DNA from: Mycobacterium sp. IS-1496
Lineage (GTDB): Bacteria; Actinomycetota; Actinomycetes; Mycobacteriales; Mycobacteriaceae
DNA: 64,000 nt
Direction: 5' to 3'
Assembly: GCF_001499995.1 (NCBI RefSeq)
Contig: NZ_LQIU01000034.1
Coordinates: forward strand, 62,001 to 126,000
The notes under the pieces are model-generated. The model saw only the letters and a program-made list of their open reading frames with translations. It did no database searches and was not told the origin of the DNA. The number at the start of each line of letters is the position of its first letter. The stretch's first letter is position 1. Shown piece by piece: positions 41,146 through 50,291 of the stretch. Position numbers and translations under genes: made by a program.

Positions 41146-41667
41146 ATGGACCTCGTAGTCGGCCGGGTCGCCAAGGCGCACGGCGTCACCGGTGAACTGG
41201 TCGTCGAGGTCCGCACCGACGATCCCGACGCCCGGTTCGTGCCGGGCGCCCAGTTGCGCGGCCGCGCCCCCAGGGGTGGCGCCGAGCGCCGCTATGTCGT
41301 CGAATCCGTTCGGCCGCACGGGGGCCGGCTGCTGCTGCGCCTCGACGGGGTGGCCGACCGGACCGCCGCCGATGCGCTGCGTGGAACGGTGTTCCTCGTC
41401 GACAGCGAAGACCTGCCGCCGATCGAGGACCCCGACGAGTATTACGACCACCAACTCGAAGGACTGCTCGTGCGCACGGTCGACGGTGCGGACGTCGGCA
41501 GGGTGGCCGAGGTGTTGCACACCGCGGCAGGCGAACTGCTGTCGGTGAACACCCCGGAGGGAGCCGAGGTGCTCGTGCCGTTCGTCACGGCGATCGTGCC
41601 CCGGGTGTCGCTGGCCGACGGTCTGGTGGAGATCGATCCGCCCGAGGGTCTGCTGGACCCGGAGTAG
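41146..41667 (+). CDS. rimM: Ribosome maturation factor RimM
   Basis: 173 residues. MDLVVGRVAKAHGVTGELVVEVRTD is the RimM opening; the C-terminal PRC-barrel shows EYYDHQLEGLLVRTVDGADVGRV and LLSVNTPEGAEVLVPFVTAIVP. It assists 30S head assembly with S19. ATG 41146 chosen from the conserved N-terminus; longer frames run through khpA. Confidence 0.96.
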   Translation: MDLVVGRVAKAHGVTGELVVEVRTDDPDARFVPGAQLRGRAPRGGAERRYVVESVRPHGGRLLLRLDGVADRTAADALRGTVFLVDSEDLPPIEDPDEYYDHQLEGLLVRTVDGADVGRVAEVLHTAAGELLSVNTPEGAEVLVPFVTAIVPRVSLADGLVEIDPPEGLLDPE

Positions 41668-41680
41668 AGGGTGCGCAGCC

Positions 41681-42364
41681 GTGCGTATTGACGTGATCAC
41701 CATCTTCCCGCGCTACCTCGATCCTCTCCGAGAGTCGTTGCCCGGCAAGGCGATCGACTCCGGGCGCATCCAGCTCGGCGTCCACGACCTTCGCGCGTGG
41801 ACCCACGATGTGCACCGTTCGGTCGACGATGCCCCCTACGGCGGCGGTCCCGGCATGGTGATGAAGGCGCCGGTGTGGGGGGCGGCGCTCGACGACGTCT
41901 GCAGCGACGACACGCTGCTCGTCGTCCCGACCCCGGCGGGGCGGCTGTTCGACCAGGCCACCGCACAGCAGTGGAGCACCGAGCGCCATCTGGTGTTCGC
42001 CTGCGGGCGCTACGAGGGCATCGATCAGCGGGTCGTCGACGACGCCGCCCGGCGGATGCGCGTGGCGGAGGTCTCCATCGGCGATTACGTGCTCAACGGC
42101 GGCGAGTCCGCGACGCTGGTGATGGTCGAGGCCGTCGTGCGGCTGCTGCCCGAGGTGCTCGGCAATCCCGCCTCACACGCCGACGACTCGCACTCCGCGG
42201 GTCTGCTCGAGGGGCCGAGTTACACACGGCCGCCGAGTTGGCGGGGACTGGACGTGCCCGGGGTGCTGCTGTCCGGCGACCACGCGAAGGTCGCGGCGTG
42301 GCGGCACGAGCAGTCGCTCGCCCGGACCCGGGAGAGACGCCCGGACCTGTTGGGCGACAACTAG
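41681..42364 (+). CDS. trmD: tRNA (guanine37-N1)-methyltransferase
   Basis: 227 residues. MRIDVITIFPRYLDPL, DDAPYGGGPGMVMK, the knotted SAM site CGRYEGIDQRV and SIGDYVLNGGE are TrmD signatures. It methylates G37 next to the anticodon and prevents frameshifting. GTG start 13 bp after rimM. Its stop overlaps the stop of the converging LppW-like gene by 4 nt. Confidence 0.97.
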   Translation: MRIDVITIFPRYLDPLRESLPGKAIDSGRIQLGVHDLRAWTHDVHRSVDDAPYGGGPGMVMKAPVWGAALDDVCSDDTLLVVPTPAGRLFDQATAQQWSTERHLVFACGRYEGIDQRVVDDAARRMRVAEVSIGDYVLNGGESATLVMVEAVVRLLPEVLGNPASHADDSHSAGLLEGPSYTRPPSWRGLDVPGVLLSGDHAKVAAWRHEQSLARTRERRPDLLGDN

Positions 42365-43287
42365 ATCCGGCCGCCCGGGAACATCGTCTTGACCGCCTGG
42401 GTGATGGTGGCGCGGGCTTCGGCGGCACCGGTCGGCTGATCGGAGCCGATCACCATGATGTAGCGGCGGTCCGCGCCGATGACGCCGGTCGACAGGTGCA
42501 TCCAGTCCGAGCCGATGCAGCACATCCAGCCCTGCTTGACCGCCACCGGCACCGCGTACAGGCCCTCGGGGATGCCGAACCGCTGCGGGTACACCCCGCC
42601 GGGCTGGGTGCCGTCGACGCCGTTGGGCGTCGAGGCGGCGAGGTTGTCCACGATCACGTCCGCCTTATCGCGGGGCAGACCGCCCGCGCCGGAGAGCAGC
42701 ATGTCGTAGTAGCGCACCAGGTCCGCTGCCGTGCTGACGGTGTTCCACCAGCGTCCGTCGCCGGGAGGACGGGTGCCGCCGAGGCCGTAGCGCTTCGCGA
42801 CGCGGGTGATGATCGCGCTGCCCCCGCCCCGGTTCCAGAAGACCTCGGCCGCGCTGTCGTCGGACGACCGCAACATCGACCGGAAGTTCGCGACGTCCTC
42901 GGGTGACAACGGTTCACCGCTGAGCAACAGATCGTCGGCGATGAAGAGTTTCACCACCGACGCGATCGCGATCCCGCGGCCGTTGCCGTTGGACACGAGC
43001 TGCCCGGTGTTGCGGTCCTTGATCAGCACGGTGACGTCGGCACCTTCATCGGCGGCCTGATCGGTGGCGAGCCGCACCCGGTCGTCGAGCCCCTCGAACG
43101 ACGCGGCGGGCTGATCGGGCGATGCCTCGGGTAGCGGCGCCATGGCGCCGTGAGGTGCGACGACGGTGAGGTGCGGGCCGTCGGGATGTGGCGGCGTGCC
43201 GTACACGCGCGCCTCACACCCTGAGACGACCACTGCCACGGCCATGCTTGCCGCGGTGGCCGTCAACAGCACCGACGGCCGTCGCAT
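42361..43287 (-). CDS. lppW: LppW-like beta-lactamase-fold lipoprotein
   Basis: 308 residues. Lipobox VVVSGC puts the lipidated Cys at about 24. The serine-hydrolase motif IASVVK (S-x-x-K) and a later DDSAAEVFW fit a class A beta-lactamase-like fold, though a KTG box is not clear (GAVKQGW occupies that place). Position next to trmD and rplS matches Rv2905. Function unknown; it may be a non-catalytic cell-wall lipoprotein. Confidence 0.85.
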   Translation of the reverse strand: MRRPSVLLTATAASMAVAVVVSGCEARVYGTPPHPDGPHLTVVAPHGAMAPLPEASPDQPAASFEGLDDRVRLATDQAADEGADVTVLIKDRNTGQLVSNGNGRGIAIASVVKLFIADDLLLSGEPLSPEDVANFRSMLRSSDDSAAEVFWNRGGGSAIITRVAKRYGLGGTRPPGDGRWWNTVSTAADLVRYYDMLLSGAGGLPRDKADVIVDNLAASTPNGVDGTQPGGVYPQRFGIPEGLYAVPVAVKQGWMCCIGSDWMHLSTGVIGADRRYIMVIGSDQPTGAAEARATITQAVKTMFPGGRI

Positions 43288-43433
43288 GGCTCTCCTTCTC
43301 TCGATAGCTGGGGGCGCCTCTGGCGGGAATCGTCTCGGCGCACCGGGTGCGGCGAACTACTAACCCAAGCCTAACGTGTACCTCGTGGCGTCGCTGATCA
43401 GCGCAGGCCGTCCAGAGCGCGGTGCGAGGCGGC

Positions 43434-43466
43434 GATTTCACTGGACCGGTGCCCGTCTGGCACAAT
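43434..43466 (+). promoter_or_regulatory. rplS promoter, shared signature with rpsP
   Basis: GATTTC (43434-43439), 16 bases, then GTCTGGCACAAT with CACAAT at 43461-43466; TTCACT at 43437 is the -35 (18-bp spacer). The 321-bp gap between lppW and rplS otherwise holds a leader of about 135 nt and nothing I recognise as coding. Confidence 0.6.
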
Positions 43467-43608
43467 TGAGCAGTTGTCCGCGCAGGACGTGGGGTGCGCC
43501 CCTGTCGTCCGCTGCGGGATACGCCCCGAAAGCGTCCGTACCCACCGGCCCGGCGCGCGCTGTTCGCACAGCCCGCCCACGCCGCAAAGCAACAAGGAAG
43601 TGTCACCG

Positions 43609-43950
43609 ATGAACACGCTGGACTTCGTTGATCAGGCGTCGCTGCGCGACGACATCCCGGCTTTCGGCCCCGGCGACACCGTCAACGTGCACGTGAAGGT
43701 GATCGAGGGCTCGAAGGAACGCATCCAGGTCTTCAAGGGCGTCGTCATCCGCCGCCAGGGCGGTGGCATCCGCGAGACCTTCACGGTGCGCAAGGAGAGC
43801 TACGGCGTCGGCGTGGAGCGTACGTTCCCCGTGCACTCGCCCAACATCGACCACATCGACGTCGTCACCCGTGGTGACGTCCGCCGCGCGAAGCTGTACT
43901 ACCTGCGCGAGCTTCGCGGCAAGAAGGCGAAGATCAAGGAGAAGCGCTGA
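43609..43950 (+). CDS. rplS: 50S ribosomal protein L19
   Basis: 113 residues. MNTLDFVDQASLRDDIPAFGPGDTV, RIQVFKGVVIRRQGGG and the basic C-terminus RRAKLYYLRELRGKKAKIKEKR are L19 hallmarks. It lies at the 30S-50S interface. ATG 43609 with AAGGA upstream; longer frames are leader. Confidence 0.98.
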   Translation: MNTLDFVDQASLRDDIPAFGPGDTVNVHVKVIEGSKERIQVFKGVVIRRQGGGIRETFTVRKESYGVGVERTFPVHSPNIDHIDVVTRGDVRRAKLYYLRELRGKKAKIKEKR

Positions 43951-44001
43951 CCCGCCACGGCGCTGACGGGCATCGGTCCGTGTGCTGGCTAGTCTGAAGC
44001 C

Positions 44002-44847
44002 GTGACCGATAAGCCCGAGTCGTCGTCCGAGGACGTTGTCGGCAGGCCTGAATCCGACGCCGAACCGCACGCCGACGACCAGGACGAGACCCCCGGCCGC
44101 AAACACTCGGCGCTGCGCGAACTGGCCATCCTGGTCACCATCGCGATCGTTCTGTACTACGTGATGCTCACGTTCGTCGCGCGGCCGTACCTGATTCCGT
44201 CGGAGTCGATGGAACCCACCCTGCACGGGTGTCCCGGCTGTGTCGGTGACCGCATCATGGTCGACAAGGTCACCTACCGGTTCACCGAGCCGGCACCCGG
44301 CGACGTCATCGTGTTCAAGGGTCCGCCCAACTGGAACATCGGCTACAAGTCGATCCGGTCGGACAATCCCGCCGTTCGCTTCCTGCAGAACGCCCTGTCC
44401 GTCGTGGGATTCGTCCCGCCGGACGAGAACGACTTGGTCAAGCGAGTGATCGCGGTGGGCGGTCAGACCGTCGAGTGCCGCGCGGCCACCGGACTGACCG
44501 TCGACGGCAAACGGCTCGAGGAGCCGTATCTGGACCCCAAGACGATGATGGCCGACCCTGCCGTCTACCCCTGCCTGGGCAACGAGTTCGGGCCGGTCAC
44601 CGTCCCCGAGGACAAGCTGTGGGTGATGGGGGACAACCGCACGCATTCGGCCGACTCGCGCGCGCACTGCACGAACCTGCCCGGTGACGCGCAGCGCGGC
44701 CTGCTGTGCACCGGTGACCCGGAAGCGGGCACCATTCCGGTGGACAATGTGATCGGGAAGGCACGGTTCATCGCCTGGCCGCCGGGGAGATGGGGCGGCG
44801 TCGGGTCGGTGAACCCGCAGACCGCCACCGCCGATCCGAACCAGTAG
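44002..44847 (+). CDS. lepB: Signal peptidase I
   Basis: 281 residues. Cytosolic acidic N-terminus, one TM helix at about 41-60, then the Ser-Lys dyad: S69 in IPSESMEPTL and K147 in DLVKRVIAVGG; GDNRTHSADSR is the third conserved box. A CPGC pair (77-80) lies just after the active Ser. It removes signal peptides from exported proteins. GTG start. Confidence 0.96.
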   Translation: MTDKPESSSEDVVGRPESDAEPHADDQDETPGRKHSALRELAILVTIAIVLYYVMLTFVARPYLIPSESMEPTLHGCPGCVGDRIMVDKVTYRFTEPAPGDVIVFKGPPNWNIGYKSIRSDNPAVRFLQNALSVVGFVPPDENDLVKRVIAVGGQTVECRAATGLTVDGKRLEEPYLDPKTMMADPAVYPCLGNEFGPVTVPEDKLWVMGDNRTHSADSRAHCTNLPGDAQRGLLCTGDPEAGTIPVDNVIGKARFIAWPPGRWGGVGSVNPQTATADPNQ

Positions 44848-44867
44848 GGACCGTAGGAGAACCGCGA

Positions 44868-44932
44868 ATGAGCCGCTTGCGCGAAGAGCCGGGGGCTTGC
44901 GATGAGCGCTTGCGCGAAGAGCCGGGGGCTTG
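44868..44932. repeat. Tandem pair of 31/32-bp units at the rnhB start
   Basis: Units at 44868-44899 and 44902-44932 start ATGAGC and share GCTTGCGCGAAGAGCCGGGG followed by GCTTG; unit 1 has one extra C. Read from ATG 44868 they form a 21-codon mini-ORF with LREEPGA twice. The TTG used for rnhB is the end of unit 2. Confidence 0.85.
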
Positions 44933-45655
44933 AGCTTGCCGGCGTCCTGGCCGCCCCGCACGGTGATCCGCAAGGCCTCCGGTCTGCGCACTCTGGAGTC
45001 GGCGCTCTACCGCAACGGGCTCGGGCCGGTGGCGGGGGTGGACGAGGTGGGCCGCGGCGCCTGCGCCGGCCCACTGGTGGTCGCGGCGTGCGTGCTCGGG
45101 CCGAACCGGTTGGAGAGCCTGGCCGCGCTCGACGATTCGAAGAAGCTGGGCGAGAAGGAGCGCGACCGGTTGTTCCCGCTGATCCGCCGCTACGCGCTGG
45201 CGTACCACGTGGTGTTCATCCCGTCCGACGAGGTGGACCGGCGCGGGGTGCACGTCGCCAACATCGAGGGGATGCGGCGGGCGGTGGCCGGTCTGTCCGT
45301 GCGGCCGGGTTACGTGCTGTCGGACGGATTCCGCGTGCCGGGGCTGCCGACGCCGTCGCTGCCGGTGGTCGGCGGTGACGCCGCGGCGGCCTGTATCGCG
45401 GCGGCCAGCGTGCTGGCCAAGGTCAGCCGCGACCGGTTGATGGTGGCGATGGAACGCGATTACCCCGGGTACGGTTTCGCCGAGCACAAGGGGTACGGCA
45501 CACCGGCGCACACCGCCGCCCTGGCCGAACTCGGACCGTGCCCGCAGCACCGATATTCGTTCATCAACGTGCGCCGATTGGTCACCGCGGGTACCCCGCA
45601 GATCAGCGGGGGGCTGACCGATGCCGAACCCGGGCAGTGCTGTGAACTCGGGTAG
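44930..45655 (+). CDS. rnhB: Ribonuclease HII
   Basis: 241 residues from TTG 44930 (TTG 44936 is possible). WPPRTVIRKASGLRTLESALYR is the mycobacterial N-terminus; GVDEVGRGACAGPLV gives the first catalytic residues, then LDDSKKLGEKER and VLSDGFRVPGLP. CIAAASVLAKVSRDR and GYGFAEHKGYGTPAH follow. It removes RNA from RNA-DNA hybrids. The start codon falls inside the tandem repeat. Confidence 0.93.
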   Translation: MSLPASWPPRTVIRKASGLRTLESALYRNGLGPVAGVDEVGRGACAGPLVVAACVLGPNRLESLAALDDSKKLGEKERDRLFPLIRRYALAYHVVFIPSDEVDRRGVHVANIEGMRRAVAGLSVRPGYVLSDGFRVPGLPTPSLPVVGGDAAAACIAAASVLAKVSRDRLMVAMERDYPGYGFAEHKGYGTPAHTAALAELGPCPQHRYSFINVRRLVTAGTPQISGGLTDAEPGQCCELG

Positions 45656-45730
45656 GGGGAGGATGGCGATCAGCCGCATGAGTGGACATCGACCGGCCGT
45701 GCCATACCGACGTGAAGGACTGCAGTACTG

Positions 45731-46036
45731 ATGAGCGCCGAGGATCTCGAGAAGTACGAAACCGAGATGGAGCTGTCGCTGTACCGCGAGTACAAGGACA
45801 TCGTCGGGCAGTTCAGTTACGTGGTGGAGACCGAGCGCCGGTTCTATCTGGCCAACAGCGTGGAGATGGTGCCGCGCAACGCCAACGGCGAGGTGTACTT
45901 CGAGCTGCGGTTGGCCGATGCGTGGGTGTGGGACATGTACCGGCCCGCCCGATTTGTGAAACAGGTTCGGGTGATCACGTTCAAGGACGTCAACATCGAA
46001 GAGGTGGAGAAGCCGGAACTGCGGCTGCCGGAGTAG
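45731..46036 (+). CDS. DUF2469 family protein (Rv2901c-like)
   Basis: 101 residues, highly conserved in actinobacteria: MSAEDLEKYETEMELSLYREY, FSYVVETERRFYLANSVE, DAWVWDMYRPARFVKQVRVITFKDVNIEE. Function unknown. It follows rnhB as in M. tuberculosis. Beyond this gene the order departs from that genome. Confidence 0.93.
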   Translation: MSAEDLEKYETEMELSLYREYKDIVGQFSYVVETERRFYLANSVEMVPRNANGEVYFELRLADAWVWDMYRPARFVKQVRVITFKDVNIEEVEKPELRLPE

Positions 46037-46048
46037 CCGACCGCGCTC

Positions 46049-47218
46049 TCACCGGAATTCGGCGGCGATCGCGTCGAACGCCGCGATCGTGGCCCTCAGT
46101 TTGTCGTCCTCCTCGGGCAGCGCCCAGCTCGACAGTTTTGCCGCGACCACGCCCGCGGGCCGGTTGACGTAGATCATCTGGCCGTGGATGCCCAGGCACA
46201 GCACCACGTCGTCCCCCGGGTACGGCAGCCAGCACTTGTTGCGGTACATCCCGCCCGGGAAGCGGGCGGTGTCGCGGCCCGCCGCGAACGCGTCGCGGGA
46301 GTCCGCACCGCCGGTGAGTGTGTCGGCGATCCAGGACGGCGTCACGACCTGGCTGCCCGTCAGCGAGACTCCGTCGTTGAGGAACAACGTGCCCACCCGG
46401 ACCAGATCGCGCAGACAGGCGTTGATCCCGCCGTCGAACATGCCGGTGCCCTCGCGGTCGACGCCGATCACCGCGTCGGCCTGCGCCCCGATGCGACTCC
46501 AGAGCAGGTCCGACATCAGGGTCGGCATGCGGGTGCCGCCCGCGGCTTCACACACCCAGCCCAGCACGTCGGTCTCACACGAGCGGTAGTCGAACGGCCC
46601 GCCGTGCGGGCTCTTCCGGCGCAGGGTCAGCAGGAAGCCGTACATGGTGTCGGGCAGGTCCGGCACCGTGCGAGGCGCCCAGCCGATCGCCTGTTCGAGC
46701 AACCGCACCTCGGCCAGTGGGTCGAGATAGTCCTCGGAGAACGCGATGCCCGAACGCATGTCGAGCAGGTGACGCACGGTCGCGCCGGCATAGCCGCACT
46801 CCGCCAACGCCGGGACGTAGGTGCTCAGCAGGGCGTCGGGTGCCAGCGCGCCCTCGCCGATCAGCACCCCGGCGACCGTGGCGACCAGGGTCTTGCTGAC
46901 CGACATCAGCAGGTGCGGGGTGTCGGGGAGCATGCCCGCCGGATACCGCTCCTCGAGGACCTCGCCGTGGCGGGTGACGATCCACCCGTCGGTCGCGGTC
47001 GCGCCCATCACGTCGCCGACGGTGTCCGTCCCGCCCGGTAACACGATGTCCGACAGTGCAGCAGCCCGTGCGGGCATCTGTGCGACGGGGCCGGTGCCCC
47101 GCGAGATCCGCGCGGTGGGCAGGAAGTCGGCGAGGTGCTGGAAAGCCCAGTGCAGATGGGGAACGGTCTGCCAGTTCTGCAGGGTCAGACCGGGTGGGAC
47201 GTGTCCGGGCTCGCTCAC
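46049..47218 (-). CDS. Beta-lactamase-family serine hydrolase
   Basis: 389 residues from GTG 47218. SVSKT (S106-x-x-K109) and FDYRSCETDVLGW (Tyr of the class C-like YxN position) mark a class C beta-lactamase/esterase fold; HLLDMRSGIAFSEDYLDP is typical of the '6-aminohexanoate-dimer hydrolase' type. No signal peptide is visible, so it is probably cytosolic. A longer frame to 47524 is antisense to the next gene's start and rejected. Confidence 0.85.
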   Translation of the reverse strand: MSEPGHVPPGLTLQNWQTVPHLHWAFQHLADFLPTARISRGTGPVAQMPARAAALSDIVLPGGTDTVGDVMGATATDGWIVTRHGEVLEERYPAGMLPDTPHLLMSVSKTLVATVAGVLIGEGALAPDALLSTYVPALAECGYAGATVRHLLDMRSGIAFSEDYLDPLAEVRLLEQAIGWAPRTVPDLPDTMYGFLLTLRRKSPHGGPFDYRSCETDVLGWVCEAAGGTRMPTLMSDLLWSRIGAQADAVIGVDREGTGMFDGGINACLRDLVRVGTLFLNDGVSLTGSQVVTPSWIADTLTGGADSRDAFAAGRDTARFPGGMYRNKCWLPYPGDDVVLCLGIHGQMIYVNRPAGVVAAKLSSWALPEEDDKLRATIAAFDAIAAEFR

Positions 47219-47294
47219 ACCGCAGACCCTAACCGCGCCTGCCGGCATCGACGTTCGGGCGGTGCACGTGCGACACAGTTGACACACTGAACGC

Positions 47295-48068
47295 GTGCGA
47301 TCCACCGCCAGATGCTGGCTCACCGACATGGACGGCGTGCTCGTCCGCGAAGAGCACGCCCTTCCGGGCGCCGCCGAATTCCTCGCCCGACTCGTCGAAC
47401 GCGAGCGACCCTTCCTGGTGCTGACGAACAACTCGATCTTCACCCCGCGCGACCTGGCGGCCCGGCTGGCGCGGTCGGGGCTCATCGTGCCGGAGGAGTC
47501 GATCTGGACCTCGGCGCTGGCCACCGCGACGTTTCTGGCCGACCAGTTGCCGGGCGGGTCGGCCTACGTCATCGGCGAGGCCGGTCTGACCACCGCGCTG
47601 CACGAGGCGGGGTACACGCTGACCGACGTCGCACCGGATTTCGTGGTGTTGGGGGAGACCCGCACGTACTCGTTCGAGGCGATCACCAAGGCCGTCCGGC
47701 TGATCCTCGGCGGTGCCCGGTTCATCGCCACCAACCCGGACGTGACCGGCCCCTCCGCGGAGGGGCCGCTGCCGGCCACCGGATCGGTGGCCGCCATGAT
47801 CACCAAGGCCACCGGCAGGGAGCCGTATTTCGTGGGCAAACCGAATCCGATGATGTTCCGCAGCGCGCTCAACCGCATCGAGGCGCATTCGGAGAGCACG
47901 GTGATGGTGGGCGACCGGATGGACACCGACGTCGTCGCGGGCATCGAGGCGGGTCTGGAGACCATTCTGGTGCTGACCGGGTCGACGAGCGTCGAGGACG
48001 TCGAGCGGTATCCGTTCCGCCCGAGCCGGGTGCTGCCCTCCATCGCCGAGGCCATCGACCTGGTGTGA
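47295..48068 (+). CDS. HAD-family phosphatase, NagD-like
   Basis: 257 residues. Motif I D11-M-D-G-V, motif II VLTNNSIFTP, the type IIA cap in the middle, motif III VGKPNPMMF, and motif IV MVGDRMDTDV. It dephosphorylates a small sugar phosphate or nucleotide; substrate unknown. GTG start. Just upstream of the E1 dehydrogenase gene (GTG 1 bp after its stop). Confidence 0.92.
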   Translation: MRSTARCWLTDMDGVLVREEHALPGAAEFLARLVERERPFLVLTNNSIFTPRDLAARLARSGLIVPEESIWTSALATATFLADQLPGGSAYVIGEAGLTTALHEAGYTLTDVAPDFVVLGETRTYSFEAITKAVRLILGGARFIATNPDVTGPSAEGPLPATGSVAAMITKATGREPYFVGKPNPMMFRSALNRIEAHSESTVMVGDRMDTDVVAGIEAGLETILVLTGSTSVEDVERYPFRPSRVLPSIAEAIDLV

Positions 48069-48072
48069 CGTG

Positions 48073-50271
48073 ATGGCTGACAGCACCAAACGTGAAGCCC
48101 TCGACGAACACTTCACGACGACGATCTCGGCCCTGCCCGAGCCCACCGCACCGCGGCGCGGCGACGACGACCCTGTGCGTGACGGTTCGACGGTGACGGT
48201 GCGCGAGGCGCGTGCGCTGTTCGGTGCCGCGCTCGCCAGCCGGCACCTCGACCTCGCCGCCCGATGGCTGCGCGCGCAGGGCCGCGGTTACTACACGATC
48301 GGATCGTCCGGCCACGAGAGCAACGCCGCGGTTGCCGCGGCGCTGCGGCCCACCGACCCGGCGTTGCTGCACTACCGCTCGGGCGGGTTCTTCATGGCCC
48401 GCGCCCAGCAGGTCGACGGCGGGCTCACCCGCGGGATCCGGGACGTGCTTCTTGGGCTCGTCGCGGCCACCGGCGAGCCGATCTCCGGTGGTCGGCACAA
48501 GGTGTTCGGCCGCGCCGACCTCAGCATCATCCCGCAGACCAGCACAATCGCCTCACACCTGCCGCGTGCCGTCGGGGTGGCGTTCTCGACGGCCCGTGCC
48601 CGCAAACTCGACGTGGCCTGCCACTGGCCGGACGATGCGGTCACGGTGTGCAGTTTCGGCGACGCCTCGGTCAACCACTCGACCGCGGTCGGCGCGCTCA
48701 ACACCGCCATGCACACCGCCTATCAGGGCATGCCGATGCCCCTGCTGTTCGTCTGCGAGGACAACGGTATCGGCATCTCCACCAAGACACCGCGGGGCTG
48801 GGTCGCCCGCACGTATGCGCGGCGCGAAGGGTTGCAGTATTTCGCCGCGGACGGGTCAGACCTGGTTGACAGTCTCGAGACTGCCAGAGCCGCAGCCGAA
48901 TACGTGAGAAGTCACCGTCGTCCCGCGTTCCTGCACCTGACCACGGTTCGGCTGATGGGCCACGCGGGATCCGACTACGAACCGGGCTACCGACGTCCCG
49001 ACGAGATCTTCGCCGACTTCGAGCGCGACCCGGTGCTCAGTGCCGCGAAAGCGTTTGTCGCCCACGGTGTCCTGTCACCGGCGGAGGTGCTCGAGCGATA
49101 CGAGGCCACCCGCCGCGAGGTGCTCGACCTGGCCGGCGAGGTGATGGACGCGCCGCAACTCGACAGCGCGGCCGCCGTCGAACGGCCGCTTCGCGAGACC
49201 CTCGACGAGGCGGTCGCCGCGTCGAGCGCTCCCGCGCCGTGGGAACCGTCCGCCTCGCCGGTGACGGTGGCGCAGGCCATCAACCGCGCCCTGGCCGACA
49301 CATTGGCCCGCCACCCCGAGACGCTGATCTTCGGCGAGGACGTGGCGCGCAAGGGCGGCGTGTACGGCGTCACCCGCGGCCTGCAGCAGAAGGCCGGTCA
49401 GGCGCGGGTTTTCGACACCCTGCTCGACGAGCAGGCCATCCTCGGTCTCGCCCTCGGCGCCGGGGTGTCCGGCCTGCTGCCCATTCCCGAGATCCAGTAC
49501 CTGGCGTACTTCCACAACGCCGCCGACCAGATCCGCGGCGAGGCCGCCACGCTGCAGTTCTTCGCCGACCGGCAGTACCGCAACCCCATGGTGGTGCGCG
49601 TCGCCGGCTACGGGTACCAGAAGGGCTTCGGCGGGCACTTCCACAACGACAACTCGATCGCGGCGATGCGCGACATTCCCGGGGTGGTGATCGCCTCTCC
49701 GGCACGTCCGGACGACGCCGCGGCGATGATGCAGGCGTGCGTGGCCGCGGCGAAGACGGCGGGGGCGGTGTGTCTCTACCTCGAGCCGATCGCGCTGTAC
49801 CACACCAAGGATCTGCACATCGACGGCGACGAACAGTGGCTGGCGCCGCTGACGGGGACGGCAGCCCCGATCGGCCGGGCGCGTACCCACGGCGACGGCG
49901 CCGACCTGACGATCCTCACCTTCGGGAACGGGCTGTGGATGAGCCTGCGGGTGGCGCGGCGGCTCGAACGCCTGCACATCACCACCCGCGTCGTCGACCT
50001 GCGCTGGCTCGCGCCGCTGCCCGTCGAGGACATGCTCCGCGAGGCGCAGGCCACCGGGCGGGTGCTCATCGTCGACGAGACCCGCGAGACCGGTGGGGTG
50101 GGTGAAGGCGTACTCGCCGAGCTGCTGGCCCACGGATACACCGGCCGGGTCGACCGGGTGGCCGGCCGTGACAGCTTCATACCGCTCGGCGACGCCGCAC
50201 TCCAGGTACTGCTGAGCGAGGACACCATCGAGGCGGCGGCGATCAAGCTGGCCCGCACGGCGGGCGGTTGA
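48073..50271 (+). CDS. Fused alpha-beta 2-oxoacid dehydrogenase E1
   Basis: 732 residues from ATG 48073. An alpha half (about 40-370) carries the thiamine diphosphate motif FGDASVNHSTAVGALNTA and EDNGIGIST; a beta half (about 390-732) begins VTVAQAINRALADTLARHPETLIFGEDV and has the transketolase C-terminal domain RLHITTRVVDLRWLAPL and VDETRETGGVGEG. Most actinobacteria keep alpha and beta as two genes, so the fusion is notable. It could decarboxylate pyruvate or branched-chain 2-oxoacids; no E2 or E3 gene is nearby. Substrate unassigned. Confidence 0.92.
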   Translation: MADSTKREALDEHFTTTISALPEPTAPRRGDDDPVRDGSTVTVREARALFGAALASRHLDLAARWLRAQGRGYYTIGSSGHESNAAVAAALRPTDPALLHYRSGGFFMARAQQVDGGLTRGIRDVLLGLVAATGEPISGGRHKVFGRADLSIIPQTSTIASHLPRAVGVAFSTARARKLDVACHWPDDAVTVCSFGDASVNHSTAVGALNTAMHTAYQGMPMPLLFVCEDNGIGISTKTPRGWVARTYARREGLQYFAADGSDLVDSLETARAAAEYVRSHRRPAFLHLTTVRLMGHAGSDYEPGYRRPDEIFADFERDPVLSAAKAFVAHGVLSPAEVLERYEATRREVLDLAGEVMDAPQLDSAAAVERPLRETLDEAVAASSAPAPWEPSASPVTVAQAINRALADTLARHPETLIFGEDVARKGGVYGVTRGLQQKAGQARVFDTLLDEQAILGLALGAGVSGLLPIPEIQYLAYFHNAADQIRGEAATLQFFADRQYRNPMVVRVAGYGYQKGFGGHFHNDNSIAAMRDIPGVVIASPARPDDAAAMMQACVAAAKTAGAVCLYLEPIALYHTKDLHIDGDEQWLAPLTGTAAPIGRARTHGDGADLTILTFGNGLWMSLRVARRLERLHITTRVVDLRWLAPLPVEDMLREAQATGRVLIVDETRETGGVGEGVLAELLAHGYTGRVDRVAGRDSFIPLGDAALQVLLSEDTIEAAAIKLARTAGG

Positions 50272-50291
50272 GCGCTTGCTAACTTGAGCGG

